23,209 nt of DNA. Source: Collinsella sp. CAG:166. GTDB lineage: Bacteria > Actinomycetota > Coriobacteriia > Coriobacteriales > Coriobacteriaceae. The notes under the pieces are model-generated. The model worked only from the letters and a program-made list of their open reading frames with translations, was not told the origin of the DNA and did not search any database. The position numbers and the translations under genes are program-made. Below are positions 1 through 7,469 of the stretch, piece after piece. Where the stretch lies: the NCBI GenBank assembly GCA_000434535.1, contig FR878707.1, forward strand, positions 1 to 23,209, written 5' to 3'. Each line of letters begins with the position of its first letter. Within the stretch, counting starts at the first letter, position 1.

Positions 1-10
1 GCGTAACCCC

Positions 11-1975
11 CTAGTACATCTTTGCGCCGGCGGGGATGGAGGCGTCGAGCTGGATCAGGTTGAGGCGCTCCTCACCATCCTCCTCGTGGATGGCACTGAT
101 GAGCATGCCGCAGCTGGGGATGCCCATCATCTTGCGCGGAGGCAGGTTGGTGATGGCGAGCAAGGTCTTGCCGACCAGGTCCTCGGGCTCGTAATAAGCG
201 TGAATACCGGAGAGGATGGTGCGGTCGGTACCGGTACCGTCGTCGAGCGTAAAGTTCAGCAGCTTCTTGGACTTCTTGACGGCCTCGCATGCCTTGACCT
301 TCACAGCGCGGAAATCGCTCTTGGAGAAGGTATCAAAGTCGACGAACTCCTCAAACAGCGGCTCAACGGCGATCTTGGAGTAATCGAGCGTGGGCTTAAG
401 CGACTTAACGAATGGGCTCGCGGCGTTGCCGGCCTCTGCAGCCTTGGCGGCAGCGGCACCGGACTGGAAACCCTTCTCGGGCTTCATGTGCGGGAACAGC
501 AGGACGTCGCGGATAGAAGCCTGGTTAGTAAGCAGCATGACCACGCGGTCGATACCAATGCCAATGCCGCCCGCGGGAGGCATACCGTACTCGAGGGCGC
601 GCACGTAGTCCTCGTCATACTCCATAGCCTCATCGTCGCCGCCGGCCTTCTCGGCCATCTGGGCAGCAAAGCGCTCAGCCTGGTCGACCGGGTCGTTGAG
701 CTCGGAGAATGCGTTGGCGTACTCGTGGCCGGCGATGACCAGCTCAAAGCGGTGAGTCAAACGCGGGTCGTCCTCAAAACGCTTAGCGAGCGGGCTGACC
801 TCGATGGGGTAATCGCACACGAAGGTCGGGTTGACGATGGTGTCCTCGCCCAGCTCATCGTAAATCTCGGCGATGATCTTGCCGGCAGTCCACTCGGGCT
901 TGATCTCCAGGCCCTTCTCGCGCGCGGCGGCAGCAAGCTCCTCGACCGGCGTGTCGATGGTGACCTGCTTGCCGAGCACGTCGGAGACGATGTCGGTCAT
1001 GGGACGGCTGGCCCACTCACCAGAAAGGTCGATGGTCTGGCCCTGGTACTCGATGACCTCGGGGTTGCCGATGGCCTTGTTAGCTGCCTTAATGACACCC
1101 TGGGCGAGCGCCTTCATGCCCTCGAGGTCGGAGAAGGCACGGTAGGCCTCCATCGTGGTGAACTCGGGGTTGTGGGTAAGGTCCATGCCCTCGTTACGGA
1201 AGATGCGGCCGATCTCGAACACGCGCTCAAAACCACCGACGATGCAGCGCTTGAGGTGCAGCTCGGTAGCAATACGCAGGTAGCACTCCTGATCGAGCGC
1301 GTTGAAGTGAGTGATGAACGGCTTGGCAGTAGCGCCGCCCTGGATGGTCTGCAGGATGGGGGTCTCGACCTCCATGTAGCCGTCGGACTCCATAAAGCGA
1401 CGGAAGGTGGAGAGAATCTGCGAACGCTTACGGAAGGTCTCGCGAACGTCGTCGTTGGCGATCAGGTCGACGTAGCGCTGGCGATAGCGGGTCTCCTTGT
1501 CGGAAAGACCGTGGAACTTCTCGGGCAGCGGACGAACGGCCTTGGAAAGCAGGGTCGCGCTCTTAGGGGCAACGGAAAGCTGACCGCGCTGGGTGCGCAC
1601 GACCACGCCGGTCACGCCCAGGATGTCGCCCAGGTCGAGGGCCTTGAGCGTATTCCAGGCAGCCTCGTCCATGTCGTTGATGCGGCAGAACAGCTGAATC
1701 TCGGCAGTCGCATCGCGCACGACGATGAACATGATCTTGCCCTGACCGCGCTTGGCGACCACACGGCCGGCGATCTTCACGACATCCTCGGTGTCCTCAC
1801 CATCGGCAAGATCGGCGTACTTAGTCTCGATATCGGCGACGTAGTCCTCAAGCTCAGAGTGCTCAGGATAGGGGTTCTGGCCCGCCTCGAACAGGGCGGC
1901 GCGCTTGGCCAGGCGGGTGGCGCGCTCGTCGTTGAGCGTCGATGCCTGATCGGCGGCGTTCTGGTTCTCTGCCAT
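11..1975 (-). CDS. lysS: Class II lysyl-tRNA synthetase with C-terminal tRNA-binding domain
   Basis: Charges tRNA-Lys with lysine in the cytoplasm. The 654-residue product has the N-terminal OB anticodon-binding fold (about 60-150), class II motif 2 (FEIGRIFRNEG, 253-263) and motif 3 (GIGIGIDRVVM, 470-480). Ordinary bacterial LysRS ends near residue 500. Here a low-complexity Ala-rich linker (about 501-530) leads into a second OB-type domain (about 535-654) that looks like the tRNA-binding domain of the MetRS C-terminus, CsaA or EMAP-II (FRAVKVKACEAV, GIPSCGMLISA). The start is fixed by GAGGAG seven bases before ATG. It follows greA closely, after a terminator with no obvious promoter of its own, so readthrough from greA is likely. 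The enzyme call is secure; the appended domain is recognised by pattern, not by search. Confidence 0.96.
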   Translation of the reverse strand: MAENQNAADQASTLNDERATRLAKRAALFEAGQNPYPEHSELEDYVADIETKYADLADGEDTEDVVKIAGRVVAKRGQGKIMFIVVRDATAEIQLFCRINDMDEAAWNTLKALDLGDILGVTGVVVRTQRGQLSVAPKSATLLSKAVRPLPEKFHGLSDKETRYRQRYVDLIANDDVRETFRKRSQILSTFRRFMESDGYMEVETPILQTIQGGATAKPFITHFNALDQECYLRIATELHLKRCIVGGFERVFEIGRIFRNEGMDLTHNPEFTTMEAYRAFSDLEGMKALAQGVIKAANKAIGNPEVIEYQGQTIDLSGEWASRPMTDIVSDVLGKQVTIDTPVEELAAAAREKGLEIKPEWTAGKIIAEIYDELGEDTIVNPTFVCDYPIEVSPLAKRFEDDPRLTHRFELVIAGHEYANAFSELNDPVDQAERFAAQMAEKAGGDDEAMEYDEDYVRALEYGMPPAGGIGIGIDRVVMLLTNQASIRDVLLFPHMKPEKGFQSGAAAAKAAEAGNAASPFVKSLKPTLDYSKIAVEPLFEEFVDFDTFSKSDFRAVKVKACEAVKKSKKLLNFTLDDGTGTDRTILSGIHAYYEPEDLVGKTLLAITNLPPRKMMGIPSCGMLISAIHEEDGEERLNLIQLDASIPAGAKMY

Positions 1976-1988
1976 AAGTTAGCTCCTC

Positions 1989-2026
1989 AAACTAAAACGC
2001 TCCCCAGGATTCGGTCCCAGGGAGCG
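1989..2026 (-). terminator. Intrinsic terminator after greA
   Basis: On the minus strand CGCTCCC pairs with GGGAGCG around a 15-base loop (1998-2026), followed by TTTTAGTTT. It sits between greA and lysS, so it probably only partly stops transcription, since lysS has no other visible promoter. Confidence 0.75.
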
Positions 2027-2054
2027 AAAACATACCTTTACGCGGGACCGTGGT

Positions 2055-2525
2055 CTAGCGTGCGATCTTGGCGATGGTGTAGACGCGAGTCTTGCCGGAA
2101 GGCGTAACGACCTCGACGGAGTCGCCCTCGCCGTGACCGATGATGGCGTGACCGACCGGAGACTCGTTGGAAATCTTGTGCTCGAGCGAGTTGGTCTCGG
2201 TGGTACCGACGAGCGTGACTTCCATGACCTCGCCGTTGGGATCAATCAGCGAAACGGTGGAACCGATGGAGACGGTCAGGTCGCCCGTGGTGGCAGCAAC
2301 CTGAGCGTTGGCGAGGATGGCCTGGATCTCGGCAATACGAGCGGCGTTCTGGGCCTGCTTGTCCTTAGCGGCGTCGTACTCGGAGTTCTCCGAAAGGTCG
2401 CCGAACGCGCGGGCTTCCTTGATGTCCTCGACGATCTCCTTGGCGTAATCGCCCTCACGCCAAGCGAGCTCCTCGACGAGCTTCTGGCGGCCCTCAGCGG
2501 TCAGTACGATCTGGCTTGCGTCCAT
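2055..2525 (-). CDS. greA: Transcription elongation factor GreA
   Basis: Rescues backtracked RNA polymerase by stimulating transcript cleavage. The 156-residue protein has the N-terminal coiled coil with the acidic tip motif GDLSENSEYDAAK (42-54) and the C-terminal FKBP-like domain with ISNESPVGHAIIG (118-130). Its length is normal for GreA (about 158). An in-frame ATG ten codons further upstream exists, but GGGGAG eight bases before the ATG at 2525 supports the shorter start. A TTGACA hexamer lies about 36 bases upstream of the start, but I see no matching -10 at the right distance. The gene is bounded by terminators on both sides, so it forms a unit with lysS. Confidence 0.95.
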   Translation of the reverse strand: MDASQIVLTAEGRQKLVEELAWREGDYAKEIVEDIKEARAFGDLSENSEYDAAKDKQAQNAARIAEIQAILANAQVAATTGDLTVSIGSTVSLIDPNGEVMEVTLVGTTETNSLEHKISNESPVGHAIIGHGEGDSVEVVTPSGKTRVYTIAKIAR

Positions 2526-2570
2526 ACGGATATCTCCCCAACTCTGATCAAACAATCAACTGTCAACAAA

Positions 2571-2606
2571 ACGAAAAAGACCGGCTAGCCTGCGGGCAAG
2601 CCGGTC
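2571..2606 (-). terminator. Intrinsic terminator after tatA
   Basis: Minus-strand hairpin with GACCGGCT pairing AGCCGGTC (2579-2606) and a 12-base loop, followed by TTTTTCGTTTT. It ends the tatA transcript. Confidence 0.88.
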
Positions 2607-2631
2607 AGGTGCTCACCCCAAAGGGATGGGA

Positions 2632-2907
2632 CTACTCTGCGTCCGCGTCGCTGTCCTCTGCCTGCTTCTTCTTGGCAGCAGCGAGCTTGGCCTCGAGCTC
2701 AGCGATCTCCTTGTCCTCCTCGGACTGCTCGACCACGACCTCCTCGGCCTGCTTGGTCTCGGCCTTATCGTCGCCCTCCATACCCTCGCGGATATTCTTG
2801 ACGGTAGAGCCGAGGGACTTGCCGAGCTTCGGCAGGTTCTTGGGCCCGAAGATAATCAGGACAACGACGAGAATAATGATGAGCTCAGGAGCCCTCAGTC
2901 CAAACAT
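2632..2907 (-). CDS. tatA: Sec-independent translocase protein TatA/TatE family
   Basis: Pore-forming subunit of the twin-arginine export system in the cytoplasmic membrane. The 91-residue protein shows the standard order: a short N-terminus, one membrane helix (about 8-20, LIIILVVVLIIF), the FGPKNLPKLGKSLG hinge and start of the amphipathic helix (20-33), then a charged Glu/Lys-rich tail. The ATG at 2907 has GGAGG five bases upstream. A longer in-frame reading runs back into the tRNA-Pro gene and is not real. The gene stands alone with its own promoter and terminator; no tatB or tatC is in the window, so TatC must be encoded elsewhere. TatA and TatB are hard to tell apart; the FGP hinge and short tail favour TatA. 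Confidence 0.92.
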   Translation of the reverse strand: MFGLRAPELIIILVVVLIIFGPKNLPKLGKSLGSTVKNIREGMEGDDKAETKQAEEVVVEQSEEDKEIAELEAKLAAAKKKQAEDSDADAE

Positions 2908-2943
2908 GTAGACCTCCACAATACAGCGAGACAAGCTCGAATG

Positions 2944-2972
2944 AGTATACCGCGGGTATCGCGGTATCACAA
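2944..2972 (-). promoter_or_regulatory. Promoter of tatA
   Basis: On the minus strand TTGTGA (2967-2972) is separated by 17 bases from TATACT (2944-2949), a near-consensus housekeeping sigma-factor promoter, about 37 bases before the tatA start. Confidence 0.75.
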
Positions 2973-2980
2973 CACTAGCT

Positions 2981-3009
2981 AAAAAAAGGGACCGCAAGAA
3001 GCGGTCCCT
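2981..3009 (-). terminator. Intrinsic terminator after tRNA-Pro
   Basis: Perfect 9-bp stem AGGGACCGC/GCGGTCCCT with a 5-base loop and a run of seven T on the minus strand. It insulates tRNA-Pro from the tatA promoter just downstream. Confidence 0.95.
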
Positions 3010-3019
3010 CCTCATGCTC

Positions 3020-3096
3020 TGGTCGGGTTGACTGGATTTGAACCAGCGACCCCTGCGTCCCGAACGCAGTGCTCTACCAAACTGAGCCACAACCCG
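3020..3096 (-). tRNA. tRNA-Pro (anticodon CGG)
   Basis: A 77-base cloverleaf on the minus strand. The acceptor stem is CGGGTTG/CAACCCG, the D-arm contains GGCTCAGTTTGGTAGAGC, the anticodon stem CTGCG/CGCAG encloses the loop TTCGGGA (anticodon CGG), and the T-arm carries GGTTCAAATCC. Discriminator A and the CCA end are encoded. It decodes CCG codons. Confidence 0.97.
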
Positions 3097-3104
3097 TTAG
3101 CTCG

Positions 3105-3110
3105 ACTATA
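3105..3110 (-). promoter_or_regulatory. Probable -10 box for tRNA-Pro
   Basis: TATAGT on the minus strand, eight bases before the tRNA 5' end. No convincing -35 is visible at 17 bases upstream, so this is weaker than the other promoters reported. Confidence 0.4.
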
Positions 3111-3145
3111 GTAACAAAGATTTTCGCCGCGTGCTAGAGAAATTT

Positions 3146-4042
3146 TTATTTCTTTGGCGCGTCGATTTGAACCGTGTTGGGAATAAGCTCAGTCGCGCAG
3201 GCCCACCAGCCACTTTGCTGGGCAGCATCGGCAAGCCTTTCGGCCGTGGCAGCGGTGTCGCAAATGGCAAACGAGCAGGCACCCGATCCGCACACATCTA
3301 CAGCAACGGTTCCGTCCTGTTTACGCAGCCAGTCGAGGACCGTTTGAATCTGCGACTCCATCTGTGCGGAAATGACACCAAGGTTGTTATGGATGAGTGC
3401 ATATGCCGTCTCGGCATCACCAGCACGCAAGGCAGAAGCTATCGCGCCGGGCTTGTCCGCAGGCACCGGGGCCTCGTCAAAACGTCGATAGGCTTCAATT
3501 GTCGAAACGCTTGCCTCGCGCGGCTTGACCAGCACGACGGGCGTCGCGGGCAGCGCGGGGTACTCAGTTGCCAGCACATCTCCCCCACCTACGTAGAACG
3601 CAGGACTCGCGTGCAAAAAGAACGGGACGTCAGCACCAATGCCCCGCGCAATATCGTCGAGCGCTGGGTCGGTGCGATCAATGCCCCAGAGCTCCGCCAA
3701 GGCGACAATGACCGCGGCCGCATCCGTCGAGGGGCCGCCCAAGCCGGCGCACAATGGAATGCGCTTCTCAATCGTCACGCAGATGTTTGCCTCGCGACCA
3801 TAATGCTCGGCCATAGCAACCGCAGCCCGATACGCCGTATTCTTTTGCATGGGAAAATCTGATGCTGGAACCGTCTGGACGGTCAGCGCCTGCGCCGGCG
3901 TGACCGTCACGGTATCGGAAAGACCGACGGCTGCCATCAGGGAATCGACCCTGTGGTAGCCGCGGTCATCGCGCTCGGTATGAACCCCCAGGTAGAGGTT
4001 GATCTTTGCCGGCGCGGAAAGAGTCAGGGACCAATCGGTCAC
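3146..4042 (-). CDS. ispE: 4-diphosphocytidyl-2-C-methyl-D-erythritol kinase
   Basis: ATP-dependent kinase of the MEP (non-mevalonate) isoprenoid pathway. The 298-residue GHMP kinase has the N-terminal PAKINLYL (11-18, with Lys13 matching the catalytic Lys), the glycine-rich ATP loop PLCAGLGGPSTDAAA (96-110) and GADVPFF (136-142, with Asp138 matching the catalytic Asp). In the ATP loop GGPST replaces the more usual GGGSS, which is tolerated in the family. It starts with GTG two bases after the veg stop, with GAGGAG eight bases upstream inside the end of veg, so the two genes are translationally close and co-transcribed. The same veg-ispE neighbourhood is known from Bacillus subtilis. Confidence 0.95.
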   Translation of the reverse strand: MTDWSLTLSAPAKINLYLGVHTERDDRGYHRVDSLMAAVGLSDTVTVTPAQALTVQTVPASDFPMQKNTAYRAAVAMAEHYGREANICVTIEKRIPLCAGLGGPSTDAAAVIVALAELWGIDRTDPALDDIARGIGADVPFFLHASPAFYVGGGDVLATEYPALPATPVVLVKPREASVSTIEAYRRFDEAPVPADKPGAIASALRAGDAETAYALIHNNLGVISAQMESQIQTVLDWLRKQDGTVAVDVCGSGACSFAICDTAATAERLADAAQQSGWWACATELIPNTVQIDAPKK

Positions 4043-4044
4043 CG

Positions 4045-4341
4045 TTAATGCTCCTCGAGCTGATTGCCGAGCGGGGTAAAGATATGCTCGCCGCTCTCGG
4101 GGTCGAACAGCTCGACCTGGCCGGTGAGGACATCGATGTACTGGTAGGACTGACGCGACTTGCGGCCGCGACGCTCGTCAACCTCGACAATGAAGACGGC
4201 CGGGTGGACGCTCTTGATGGTGCCCATGCGCTCGACGACGCGGGTACGGCCCATGTTGGCCTTAACCTTGACGCGATCGCCCACCATATCGGTCAGCTTC
4301 TCGTGGATGTCGTCGACGTGATTGACTTCCATCTCTTCCAT
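4045..4341 (-). CDS. veg: Veg family protein
   Basis: Small protein of the Veg family (formerly DUF1021); in Bacillus subtilis Veg promotes biofilm matrix expression, but its biochemical action is not settled. The 98-residue product shows the family core: GDRVKVKANMGRTRVVERMG (21-40), HPAVFIVEVD (46-55) and YQYIDVLTGQVELF (67-80), a small SH3-like beta-barrel by family knowledge. The start at 4341 is preferred over an ATG eight codons upstream because GGAGG lies eight bases before it. The C-terminal extension with GEHIFTPLG is longer than in the Bacillus protein. It has its own promoter and is followed directly by ispE. Confidence 0.85.
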   Translation of the reverse strand: MEEMEVNHVDDIHEKLTDMVGDRVKVKANMGRTRVVERMGTIKSVHPAVFIVEVDERRGRKSRQSYQYIDVLTGQVELFDPESGEHIFTPLGNQLEEH

Positions 4342-4408
4342 GAACAGGGCCTCCAGAAGGTGCAATTCAAAAAGGGGATAATACCCCTAAGATAGACAAA
4401 ACTCTAAT

Positions 4409-4438
4409 ACTATAGCACCCTGTTGTGGCCATACGCAA
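4409..4438 (-). promoter_or_regulatory. Promoter of veg-ispE
   Basis: Minus strand TTGCGT (4433-4438), an 18-base spacer and TATAGT (4409-4414), placed about 68 bases before the veg start. Confidence 0.7.
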
Positions 4439-4444
4439 GTAGCT

Positions 4445-4475
4445 AAAAAAGCCCGGTCTCGAATACGCACCAGAC
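4445..4475 (-). terminator. Intrinsic terminator after dtd
   Basis: Minus strand GTCTGGT (4469-4475) pairs with ACCGGGC (4451-4457) using two G-U pairs, followed by six T. It separates the dtd transcript from the veg promoter. Confidence 0.65.
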
Positions 4476-4496
4476 GACAATCTCGCATGACCAGTT

Positions 4497-4524
4497 GTTA
4501 CGCGGTTTGGTAAAACCGCGTAAC
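4497..4524 (-). other. Perfect 12-bp hairpin directly after dtd
   Basis: GTTACGCGGTTT and AAACCGCGTAAC pair perfectly around a 4-base loop, starting at the base next to the dtd stop codon. There is no T run right after it, so it is not a classical terminator. It may protect the mRNA 3' end or work together with the weaker terminator about 20 bases on. Confidence 0.8.
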
Positions 4525-4971
4525 CTAAAGGTTATCGGTGTCCAAGACGATGGTGAATGGGCCGTCGTTGACCAAGTCGACTTTCATATCGGCGCCAAAA
4601 ATGCCGTGCGCCACATGCTCAACGTCCTCGCGCACAAGCGTCAAGAAGTACTCGTAGAGCTCGTTGGCGACATCGGGGGCGCCGGCATCCGTAAACGATG
4701 GGCGGCGACCGTGGCGGCAATCGGCGAACAGCGTGAACTGCGACACCACGAGCACCTCGCCGTCGACATCGGCAAGCGCCAAGTTGGTCTTGCCGTTCTC
4801 GTCCTCGTTGATACGCAGCCCGCGGAGCTTGCCCCACAGCTTGTCGGCCTCGGCACGCGTATCGCCATGGCCCACACCAAGCAGCACCAGGTAGCCGCGT
4901 CCAATGCGACCCACGCACTCGCCGTCGACCGTCACGCCGGCGTTGAGCACGCGCTGCACCACCGCACGCAC
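4525..4971 (-). CDS. dtd: D-aminoacyl-tRNA deacylase
   Basis: Removes D-amino acids (and glycine from tRNA-Ala) wrongly loaded on tRNA. The 148-residue protein has the normal DTD length, the catalytic SQFTLFADCRHGRRPSF segment (77-93) and NDGPFT (135-140), which contains the Gly-cisPro pair; the family usually has GPVT, so Phe replaces Val next to the proofreading dipeptide. It starts with GTG at 4971, three bases after the rdgB stop, with GAGGAG six bases upstream inside rdgB. It is therefore the last gene of the rdgB-dtd unit. Confidence 0.95.
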   Translation of the reverse strand: MRAVVQRVLNAGVTVDGECVGRIGRGYLVLLGVGHGDTRAEADKLWGKLRGLRINEDENGKTNLALADVDGEVLVVSQFTLFADCRHGRRPSFTDAGAPDVANELYEYFLTLVREDVEHVAHGIFGADMKVDLVNDGPFTIVLDTDNL

Positions 4972-4974
4972 GGC

Positions 4975-5616
4975 CTACTCCTCGCCCGTCAGTTTGGCGG
5001 ATAGGTGCTCGAGCGCATGGAATCGATGGCTGATGGCGTTCTTCTCGTCCGCCGTCAGCTCGGCCATGGTCTTGCCCGGCGTGTCGACCGGCAGGAACAG
5101 CGGGTCGTAGCCAAAGCCGTGATCGCCGCGGCCCTCGTGCGCGATAACGCCCTCGCAGGCGCCCTCACCATAGGTGACCAGACCATCCGTGTCGATGAGC
5201 GCGACGACACTCATAAAACGCGCGGTGCGATCCTCGTCTGCCACGCCTTCCAAGTTAACGAGCAGCTTGGCGTTGTTGGCGGCATCGTCGCCGTGAACGC
5301 CCGCGTAGCGCGCGCTATACACACCGGGCTCACCGTCCAGCGCGTCGACGACCAAGCCCGAATCATCGGCAATGGCCATAAGGCCCGTCTCCTCGACCGC
5401 AGCCTGCGCCTTGATGATGGCGTTCTCCAAAAACGTCGTGCCGTTTTCCTCGGGGTCCTCAAAATCGCCCAGCTGGCCGAGCGCCACAAAGCGCACCTCG
5501 GGCATGACCTTGCCCAAAATGGCCTCGATCTCGGTGAGCTTATGGGCGTTGCCCGTTGCCACGACGATGGTCGCCGCCGGGTCGAGGGTGTCGATGTCAA
5601 TCTTCTCAAGTGCCAT
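4975..5616 (-). CDS. rdgB: dITP/XTP pyrophosphatase (Ham1/RdgB family)
   Basis: Hydrolyses dITP, ITP and XTP to monophosphates, keeping deaminated purines out of DNA and RNA. The 213-residue product has TGNAHKLTE (21-29), FLENAIIKA (62-70), the catalytic DDSGL (84-88), HGFGYDPLF (166-174) and SHR (196-198), all standard. The N-terminal first 15 residues are an acidic extension. AGGAGG six bases before the ATG supports the start. It lies downstream of rph, an order also known from Bacillus (rph followed by the rdgB homologue), but an intervening hairpin and a local promoter suggest it can be transcribed separately. Confidence 0.95.
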   Translation of the reverse strand: MALEKIDIDTLDPAATIVVATGNAHKLTEIEAILGKVMPEVRFVALGQLGDFEDPEENGTTFLENAIIKAQAAVEETGLMAIADDSGLVVDALDGEPGVYSARYAGVHGDDAANNAKLLVNLEGVADEDRTARFMSVVALIDTDGLVTYGEGACEGVIAHEGRGDHGFGYDPLFLPVDTPGKTMAELTADEKNAISHRFHALEHLSAKLTGEE

Positions 5617-5632
5617 GACTGGCCTCCTTGTC

Positions 5633-5641
5633 TCTATAGCA
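5633..5641 (-). promoter_or_regulatory. Possible extended -10 promoter of rdgB-dtd
   Basis: Minus strand TG-C-TATAGA about 17 bases before the rdgB start, just ahead of the ribosome site. The -35 region is poor, so this rests on the extended -10 pattern only, and the implied leader is very short. Confidence 0.35.
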
Positions 5642-5720
5642 AGCCGCGTGAGGGGCGTTTGGGCACTTGACCTCTCCCCTCTCAGGCGATCGGACCTTTC
5701 AACGCAGCATTTCAGCAGAT

Positions 5721-5758
5721 AAAACCTACCAAAATAAACCTGTCCCTTTTGGCAGGTT
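5721..5758 (-). terminator. Terminator-like hairpin overlapping the rph stop
   Basis: Minus strand AACCTGCCAAAA (5747-5758) pairs with TTTTGGTAGGTT (5723-5734) as a 12-bp stem with one G-U pair, then a short T run. It overlaps the rph TAA. The T tract is short, so some readthrough into rdgB is expected. Confidence 0.6.
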
Positions 5759-6482
5759 AGGCGATGGCTTGGCGCTGAAGCTCGATGAGCTCGGCGATAC
5801 CCTTGTCGCCCAGGTCGAGCAGGGCGTTGAGGCGTTTGCGGTCAAAGGGCGCCTGCTCGCCGGTGCCCTGGAGCTCGATCATCTCGCCGGTGTCGGTGGC
5901 GACGAGGTTCATGTCGACCTCGGCATGGCTGTCCTCGGAATAATCGAGGTCAAGCAGCGTATTGCCGTCGGCAACGCCCATGGAGATGGCAGCCACCTGG
6001 CCGATAAGCGGGATGCGCTCGATCTTGCCCGCCTCGACCCACATGGCGAGGGCGTCGCGCAGCGCCACCCAGGCGCCGGTGATGCTCGCTGTACGCGTGC
6101 CGCCATCGGCCTGAATCACATCGCAGTCGACGGTGACGGTGTACTCGCCGAGCGCCTTCATGTTGACGACGGTACGCAGGCTGCGGCCAATGAGGCGCTC
6201 GATCTCCATGGAGCGGCCCTTGCGGTTGGCGTGCTCGCGCTTGCAGCGCTTGCCGGTCGACGCCGGCAGCATGGCGTATTCCGCGGTCACCCAGCCGGCC
6301 TTAGCTCCCTTTCGCCAGCCCGGCACGCCCTCCTCGATAGTGGCGGCGCACAGCACGCGCGTGTCACCGAACTCGGCCAGACACGAGCCGTGAGCGTGCT
6401 TCATGACGCCACGGGTGAGCTTAACGGGGCGCAACTCGTTGGCGGCGCGACCGTTGGCGCGGTTGACCTGCATGTACTCCAT
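5757..6482 (-). CDS. rph: Ribonuclease PH
   Basis: Phosphate-dependent 3'-5' exoribonuclease that trims tRNA 3' ends; it works as a hexamer. The 241-residue protein has normal length and the family motifs GDTRVLCA (39-46), WVTAEYAMLP (64-73), RxIGRSLR (96-103) and CDVIQADGGTRTASITG (120-136), which include the phosphate-binding residues GGTRTASI. AAGGAA about eight bases before the ATG supports the first Met; a second ATG three codons on has its possible site too close. It lies 54 bases downstream of murI and upstream of rdgB, a grouping also seen in Bacillus. Confidence 0.96.
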   Translation of the reverse strand: MEYMQVNRANGRAANELRPVKLTRGVMKHAHGSCLAEFGDTRVLCAATIEEGVPGWRKGAKAGWVTAEYAMLPASTGKRCKREHANRKGRSMEIERLIGRSLRTVVNMKALGEYTVTVDCDVIQADGGTRTASITGAWVALRDALAMWVEAGKIERIPLIGQVAAISMGVADGNTLLDLDYSEDSHAEVDMNLVATDTGEMIELQGTGEQAPFDRKRLNALLDLGDKGIAELIELQRQAIA

Positions 6483-6536
6483 AGAAATTTCCTTTCGGCA
6501 AAAGATGTGGCGAAGGCTTTGGCGGCTGCCTTACAT

Positions 6537-7421
6537 CTATTTCAGCTCATCGATATCGATATGTTCGATGCTCTTGAGCGGCTGACCAAAGATAAAGCTG
6601 CCCGCCACCGCAAACTCGGCAATGTTATCGGCCGTCGTGGCAAAACGATGCTGCGGCTCGGCGGCGTCGCCCGCCAGCTGCTCGCGGCGCGTGAGGATAT
6701 CGGTCAGCTCGCGTGTAGTCTCCTCGGCGGAACTTACGACGCGCACCCCAGGCCCCAGCGCATGGCGGATAGGTCCCACCAACAGCGGAAAATGCGTACA
6801 GCCGAGCACCACGGTATCGATACCGTGGTCGCGCAGCGGCTCAACCGTGGCACCCACCAGCGCACGCACGGCAGGCGTATCGAAGATGTCCTCGTTCTCA
6901 AGCCACTGTTCCTGCAGATGTGCACCCGAGGCGAGCTCGTGTTCGACAACCTCGACAAAGCTCGAGGCAGGACAGCCGTATACATCGACGCCGGCATCTA
7001 GATCCTGAATGGCGCGCGTGTAGGCGCCCGAGCGAATGGTGAGGTTGGTGGCGAGCACGCCCACGCGACGCGAGCGGGTGCTGTTGATTGCCGCACGGGC
7101 ACCCGGCGCGATCACACCGATGACGGGAACGTCGAGCACCTGCTGGGCCAGACGCAAGGCCGCAGCGGTCGCCGTGTTGCAGGCGATGATCATAATCTTG
7201 ACGTCGTGCTTCGAAAGCCAACGACCCGCCTGCAATGCAAACGAGCGCACCTCATCCTCGGTACGCGTGCCGTAGGGACAGCGCTTGGTGTCGCCAAAGT
7301 AGTAGACGGACTCGTGCGGCAGCGCCGTCGCGATGGCGCGCGCAACCGTCAGACCGCCCAAACCAGAATCGAACACGCCAATCGGGCGCGTGTCGCCTGC
7401 CGAATTCTCGATATCGGACAT
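6537..7421 (-). CDS. murI: Glutamate racemase
   Basis: Makes D-glutamate for peptidoglycan from L-glutamate without cofactor. The 294-residue protein carries VFDSGLGGLT (16-25), YFGDTKRCPYG (41-51), the first catalytic cysteine in IACNTA (Cys81) and the second in LGCTHFPLL (Cys208). Length is slightly above the usual 260-285 because of a short N-terminal extension. The Shine-Dalgarno is modest (GGTGAGG very near the ATG). It sits 48 bases after the HAD phosphatase gene and upstream of rph, within a run of minus-strand genes that starts with the MurE-type ligase. Confidence 0.96.
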   Translation of the reverse strand: MSDIENSAGDTRPIGVFDSGLGGLTVARAIATALPHESVYYFGDTKRCPYGTRTEDEVRSFALQAGRWLSKHDVKIMIIACNTATAAALRLAQQVLDVPVIGVIAPGARAAINSTRSRRVGVLATNLTIRSGAYTRAIQDLDAGVDVYGCPASSFVEVVEHELASGAHLQEQWLENEDIFDTPAVRALVGATVEPLRDHGIDTVVLGCTHFPLLVGPIRHALGPGVRVVSSAEETTRELTDILTRREQLAGDAAEPQHRFATTADNIAEFAVAGSFIFGQPLKSIEHIDIDELK

Positions 7422-7469
7422 TACCTCACCAGTCTCTCTCGAAAAGACATGTCCAAGTGCGGCGGCGCG

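Noticed and set aside
86..2107. Long plus-strand open frame across lysS (673 codons)
   Set aside because: It is antisense to lysS, has no recognisable domain or ribosome site, and arises from the codon use of the high-GC gene on the other strand. Similar frames opposite murE/HAD (7689-9905), rph and argB are rejected for the same reason.
2541..2566. greA promoter based on TTGACA
   Set aside because: No -10-like hexamer lies 15-19 bases downstream, so the site is mentioned in the greA entry but not called.
2908..3090. N-terminal extension of tatA
   Set aside because: The extra 61 codons are read through the tRNA-Pro gene and its terminator; TatA begins at MFGL with a good ribosome site.
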